A DNA stretch of 64,000 nucleotides from Spirometra erinaceieuropaei (lineage: Eukaryota; Platyhelminthes; Cestoda; Diphyllobothriidea; Diphyllobothriidae): positions 382,824 to 446,823 of the forward strand of contig CACRXP010000051.1 of assembly GCA_902702965.1 (NCBI GenBank), in the 5' to 3' direction. Every line of letters starts with the position of its first letter. Within the stretch, counting starts at the first letter, position 1. Below are positions 59,481 to 64,000 of the stretch, piece after piece. The position numbers and the translations under genes were made by a program. The notes under the pieces were generated by a model that was not told the origin of the DNA, did no database searches, and worked only from the letters and a program-made list of their open reading frames with translations.

Positions 59481-60199
59481 GTGCAGGCTTTCACTGACAA
59501 GGCGGTGGTCAGTTCAGGATACCATACCATACATCGCTTTTGTTACCAGCACATCAGGCTGATTTCGCCTCTTGGCAAGGACGCAATCCAGTAGTTTCCA
59601 GTGGCGCGAACAATGGTGGACCTGGCGAAGTGCAATGGTCGGTAACGAGAGGTCCCTCAAATCAAAATTTCGGGAAGAATGCGTCAGTAGGAAAACCTTT
59701 ACTGCAGCAACGGAAAATACGGGCGCTCCAGAAAGCAGTCACGGCAATTGTTCCGGCAGAGTGCCAGCCGGTGGTGCTGCTACCCCCGACGGGAGGTGCG
59801 TGCGTGCACACAAGTTTCGTCCGCCCACAACCAATCAGCATAGGGCACAACGTTGATTGGCGTCAAACTATCGCCACGCCGGGCCAAGTCACACGCGACG
59901 CAATCACTCAGTTGATGGGGTTATTATGCTGAACGAAGGCGACTTGGATAAGCGGCCGTTCTGGTGACTGCAGCAGACTGCAGCCGAGGCTGAAGTCGAC
60001 CCGCAACCACGCCGAAGGATTTGGTCAAGTTTAAAAAAACATGAGTAATTAGATGATCAGAAAAGTGGATAAATTGGCCACTGTGTATGATGTGGACAGG
60101 AGGGACAAATGGGGAGGAGGATGGGTTGCGGTCAACAGCAGAGAACATGGGGACGGTGTCAACTGATATGAAAAAACAGGAGTTGGGTAGTTAGCATAT
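59481..60199. other. Unassigned, between LINE-A tail and gypsy element
   Basis: May include the 3' LTR of the gypsy element on its right side, but I could not find a matching second LTR near 63 kb. Confidence 0.35.
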
Positions 60200-60229
60200 A
60201 TTTGTCCATGGGATTATTCCGGCGGCCTC

Positions 60230-61080
60230 GTTAAAACAGTTGGATTGACCTTGTCATCCCTGACCCCGATGTAGTTGTCACCGCGAAGGGTCCTGTAGGT
60301 CTTGCTGACGCAGGAGACCAGGAACAGCGGGCTTCAGTGTCATCCAAATACAAAGAATTTCCAGAGGGAGATGGTCTGTCCGGTTCACAGAGTATCCTGC
60401 GGTACACAGTGAAGTCTTGATTGACGGTGTAAGTGCTCGACCACGTCATTTGCAGCTGGGTTTTAGGCTTTCCGAATCCGTGAGTAGCCCAGGAAGTCCA
60501 GGAGAGCCTGGAAGTGTGCATACTCGGATTTGACACCTCGATCAGCCGTAAGCATATAGCGGCCCTGACCATGGCGGCCCAACAACTGATTAGAACCTTG
60601 GCGATGTTATCGGTCTCAGTATTCGGTATAGAAATGACTCCAATTCACTGTGCGTACCGATCGACACACATAAGATGTGCGTAACTACTGGATGTAAGCA
60701 AGCGACTTACCATATCTAGACTAACTTGACAGAACCATACATCAGGAGTGGAAAAGGTGCACGATAGAAACTTGTTGTGACGCCGAGTCCTGCTGCGCTA
60801 GCCGCCCAAATGCTCCCATATCCAAGCTTTGACGTCTTTTTTAATGTCGAGTCAGGCAAACCTTTCCGTGAGGAGCTTTTTCGAGACTCGGGTTCACGGA
60901 TGGAAGTGTTTATGAGGAGACGGAAACACAGTACGACACATCGAGGCGGGCACGATGGGACAGTAGAAAAATGAGACGAGATGTCGCAAAGGATTTTGCC
61001 GACACCTGTGGTCGGATGAATGTCTACAAACTGGAGCCCACTAACCGTCTTGTCGCCGGGGCATCTGACTCTTCGTCGCT
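60230..61080 (-). pseudogene. Gypsy integrase region
   Basis: MAAERRRVRCPGDK and GVGKILCDISSHFSTVP begin the segment between RNase H and integrase; CVDRYAQ, NTETDNIAKVLISCWAAM and HFQALLDFLGYSRIRKA (family F..L...LG..R..TTAYHP..NG..ER) follow around 60640-60470, then HLHRQSRLH and DHLPLEILCIW. Read across several frames. Confidence 0.7.
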
Positions 61081-61100
61081 CGGCAGCCATGACTGTGATT

Positions 61101-61300
61101 TCAATCCTGAGTGAGTTGAAGATGTACAATAAGGAGCTTAGACAAATCACTGGCCATTTCATTCCCTTGTCCGTCAATGTAGCGGATATCACAGGTGAGC
61201 TGACAGACAAACTCCGGTTGGCGGAGCTCACCCGTGTTGAGTTCGTCAAAGTGGAACTGGAGAACACAGGGAAAAGACGTGTGGTCCGTAGAGGTCAAGA
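61101..61300 (-). pseudogene. Gypsy RNase H region
   Basis: 65-codon frame with TDHTSFPCVL, LNTGELRQPEFVCQLTCDI and RYIDGQGNEMASDLSKL, matching the family TDHKPL...R...(L/F)I.QF..DIRY..G..N..AD.LS. The final catalytic Asp (VADALS) is Ser here (MASDLS reads A-S-D), so activity is doubtful. Confidence 0.75.
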
Positions 61301-61579
61301 TGTCTCTACTCCCAAGGGAGCGTTACAATTGCTTCATAACTGGGTAGGTAATCAGAAGCTGCCCCCGAAGGGCGCTGTATCGCAATTCCGCATGTTATAA
61401 CTTTCTGGAGAAATCTGGAGTTCGGGTCTTATTCGCGAGATTTTTTCGAAAGACTGCGCCAAGTAAACTTTGAAGGTGCCAACCATTGGGAACAGGAGTG
61501 CAGTATAAGTATAGCGGGTCGGGAGTTTGGAGTGTACCAAGATAACCTTCACCGTGTCAAAAGTAGGGAGGGCGTCTGC

Positions 61580-62110
61580 GGAGAGCCCTAATGAACCTTC
61601 GGGACCGGATAGGAGGTTCGTGGGCGGCACAATGAGGTCAACACAGTTCGGGAGGTACCAGCGATGGAAGTCCATCATGTCCAGAAACTGTTGTAGCTAA
61701 CGCCTGAAGGTGGGATACGAAAACTCATAGATGGCAGCGACGCTTAAAGGGACATCGAGCGTCCGCAAATTGCGAGGAGGTGATAGCCGAATATACACTT
61801 GAATGGTTGAGGACAAAGACAGTGTTTATGGCGCTCAAGCATTGTCGCAAACTACTCAGTGCGGACCGTGGCGATTGAGCTGACCATCAATAGGTCGTTG
61901 GCGTAGACATAAATAAAAGGTAGGCCGGGTAGTACTCTGTCTACGAACTCCTGGAAAGTTTAGGAGGCTAAAGGTTGGGTATAAGAAGTCAACGAGACCG
62001 AATAAGTGTAGTGACGGCCGTCTTTGAAACGTCTTTCAGGGTAATAGGGATTTTAGGAAAGGCCTTGCTGAGGCCGACCTAGAAGAATATAGACTTATTA
62101 GCTATGGCGA
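61580..62110 (-). pseudogene. Gypsy reverse transcriptase region
   Basis: GLSKAFPKIPITLKDVSKTA (family D..RAF.QIPV...D..KTA), FGLVDFL, FQEFVDRVLPGLPFIYVYAN followed by DLLMVSS (the YIDDLL catalytic box with the first Asp altered to Asn-Asp context), then WYLPNCVDLIVPPTNLLSGP (family F.RFLPN...L..PLTNLL). A TAG follows shortly after the catalytic box. Confidence 0.75.
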
Positions 62111-62457
62111 ATGGGGTAGTGATCAGAAACAGCGGCATTACTGGAGGCCGGGTGATCAGTTCAGAGGCGCCAGTCACCAATGGCAGTCTTGTGGATCCCG
62201 TGTAAAGGCAAAGTCTGACGGTTTTCGAACGACGGACAATATTCATCTGTGGCATGTGAGTAACCTCGGCCTCGGCGCTGGGTAGACGTGTAGAAGAGAG
62301 ACAACGTACCAATGAAATACAATAAGACCAGTTGTGTGAATTTCATTACTTATATCACACGGTAGGTTTGAGGCCTTGAAGTTTGAACGGATGAAGTCGG
62401 GCATCAGGCGCCGATCCACCGAAATAGACAGGCCGAGTAGGAACCCAGGACGGCAAG

Positions 62458-62800
62458 TTAACGGGACGGCTCAGTGGAAGGAATATCTCCGGCGTTGAGG
62501 GTTGTTGTCTGGTCGTCAAAATGGAACTGTCGACAGTCGCCCAGAAGATCGAATACAACAAGGAAGTCTGTAACAAGGACGGTACAGGGGACAACAGCAA
62601 CGACAAAGACCCAAGCCGCGGGCCACTGTCGGAAGAGAGAAAGCGGAAACCAAAGACAACCATTGGGGAGGTAGTGGTGATCTGAAGAAAAAGGCCAGAT
62701 TAGGAGCATAGGCGATTGGCTGCTGTTGGAGGGATAGCAAGGGGCTGCCCTCCAGGGCCGACCAAAAACGTCTGCCATCGCCATTGTTGCAAACATCAAA
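62458..62800 (-). pseudogene. Gypsy aspartic protease region
   Basis: Readable blocks: GDGRRFWS (family GRRFLVDTGA; the Asp-Thr-Gly is lost here), IPPTAANRL, then VFVVAVVPCTVLVTDFLVVF and DLLGDCRQ, matching the family end ...ADVPH.ILG.DFL..F.LLVDC. In the intact family this cuts the Gag-Pol polyprotein. Not functional here. Confidence 0.65.
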
Positions 62801-62940
62801 AGTGCGAGCAGGACAAGCGTTGTCAGGACGCCAGTCTTCACCGACCATCGGGCCGATCCTTCTCACCCGTCGCATGCAGACCAAATAGCAGGAGACAGTG
62901 CAGTGGCGCGCTCCGGCATCAAATGTGGTATGGAACTAGC

Positions 62941-64000
62941 AATTGATGACTGTGTTGTAGCGGGACGAAGAAATATGTTGGAATTGTTGATTAACTGGTC
63001 CTGGTGAGCTGTGGAATGAAGAGCAGGCTGCTCGACGTTGAAGAAGAGTTAGCTTTTAGGCGAGCTGAGTTATATGTGACTTTAAGTCCGAGAGGAAAGA
63101 AGCCGAGGAAAGTGGGAGTAGCGAAAGTGGCGAATTGACAAAGCTTCACACCTCCATTCGTCTGTTGACCATCTGAGTGAGCTGAGCAGTGACCAAAAGC
63201 AAGTGCCAAGACGTATTGAACTCTTGATGAAACATTGTTCATTGTCATCGCCCAAATACACAGAAGATTGGAAACGGTGTTAGTAAGTGATCACGAAATG
63301 TTGTGGCATATGCTAGACAAGAAGGCGACTTCCAAATCGAAAGTTGGGGAGACAGAATCACCAGGACCGGGCAGTCTTTGCTCTGGCCGGGAGAGTGCAA
63401 GCACTTAAGATGTCATAAGCAGTGATTGTTTCATCATGCCTCGGGCCAACCGTTGCTGTTGTGTCAGTGCGAGGTGCGAGTGTGCACGTGAGTCATATCC
63501 GGTCGCGGTCCAGTAGTGAGGAGTAAAATATCGATCGGCGGCGCGGCGTCGCCAAACAGAAGGGCCGAGTCCTACGCTGCACAAGCATCCAACCGGCAAG
63601 AAGGGTTCTTCCGCCGTTGCCACACCTAGCAGGCTGCCTCAGCTGTTAAAATCCTACGGGCGTTTAGCCGGATCCAACATTACAGCATTTGACCTATCTG
63701 GTGCCTTCTTTCCTGAAGGCAGCCTGTTTGGTTGAAGTTACAGCCCCATCTTCGACACAAGGCGATGGCCAATCCAAAAATTACACACCGCGCATCACCT
63801 TTATCGCTAAAATGTCATGCTGGTCTCGCCTCCGAACGGTAACTTAGTCCAGAAATTACTAATGGCGCGAGCGGCTGGAGGATATGTTTGTGGGAAAATC
63901 ATGTTCTGCGCATTACTTCAGCAGGCGAGAACTGTTGCTGTTGCAGCCGCCAATACCGTGGCACCATTTCACCCTCTGTCCAGGTTGCGCGGTCTGGGCC
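62941..64000. other. Unassigned right end
   Basis: Probably includes the gag and 5' LTR region of the gypsy element, but no motif could be fixed. Confidence 0.35.

Larger units (their letters stand above)
60200..62940 (-). mobile_element. Ty3/gypsy LTR retrotransposon, pol region, decayed
   Basis: On the minus strand, high to low: a possible gag zinc-knuckle remnant (62940-62870), protease (62800-62460), RT (62110-61690 and 61678-61580), RNase H (61300-61100), integrase (61080-60230). This is the domain order of Ty3/gypsy pol. Frames are broken many times. LTRs were not identified, so the full element is longer than given. Confidence 0.8.

Noticed and set aside
60716..61267. 183-codon minus-strand frame as a host gene
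   Set aside because: It overlaps RNase H and integrase remnants of the gypsy element in a mixture of frames; not a host protein.
1..64000. CRISPR arrays, bacterial operons or insertion sequences
   Set aside because: No regular short repeats with unique spacers; the gene structure is intron-bearing and eukaryotic.

Overview
This is eukaryotic DNA dominated by decayed transposable elements, with one clearly recognisable host gene. The best guess is a flatworm, probably a tapeworm (diphyllobothriid-like). The reasons are a Y-box gene with GT/AG introns ranging from 95 bp to 5.4 kb, a Penelope-like element, a Merlin DNA transposon, a Ty3/gypsy element, an endonuclease-RT LINE whose C-terminus carries C2H2 zinc fingers, and degenerate TTAGGG-type blocks. 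The species is inference; no single sequence proves it. There are two N gaps (20350-20422 and 40165-40240).

Layout. 1-8.3 kb: a Y-box/cold-shock-domain RNA-binding protein gene on the plus strand, with four exons seen (909-1138, 6494-6688, 6784-7135, 8084-8325) that join in frame for about 338 codons. Its first exon was not found. 8.3-19 kb: mostly unassigned sequence with tRNA-derived SINE pieces, one terminal-inverted-repeat (TIR) element and LINE tail repeats. 19.2-22.1 kb: a minus-strand LINE copy in which the endonuclease is joined in frame to a C2H2 finger, with the reverse transcriptase missing and a 66-bp tandem repeat at its 5' side. 22.2-30 kb: two copies of a small TIR element with telomere-like interiors, a head-to-head and tandem SINE cluster (27.7-28.3 kb) and a long foldback element (28.6-29.3 kb). 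30-38 kb: largely unassigned, with one half of a dispersed repeat pair and one candidate terminal exon. 38.8-43.7 kb: a dense cluster of a Merlin transposase fragment (-), a second LINE RT (+) interrupted by a perfect 142-bp inverted repeat around an N gap, and a Penelope-like RT (-). 43.7-44 kb: a compound trinucleotide repeat. 44-50 kb: another TIR element and LINE tail units. 50.5-59.5 kb: the other dispersed repeat copy, a second TIR family, nested minus-strand LINE pieces and a near-full-length plus-strand LINE (endonuclease, RT, zinc fingers, 3' tail). 60.2-62.9 kb: a decayed minus-strand Ty3/gypsy pol region in the order protease, RT, RNase H, integrase.

How it fits together. The Y-box gene is the only confident host gene. 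The long sequence downstream behaves like a repeat-rich intergenic or heterochromatic landscape. Every RT reading frame seen has stops or frameshifts, so none is predicted to be active. The points most worth following up are two unrelated-looking TIR families that both carry telomere-like blocks, the in-frame RT-less endonuclease-zinc-finger fusion, and the perfect palindrome at the second gap, which may be an assembly artefact. All comparisons were made by eye; no database search was possible.
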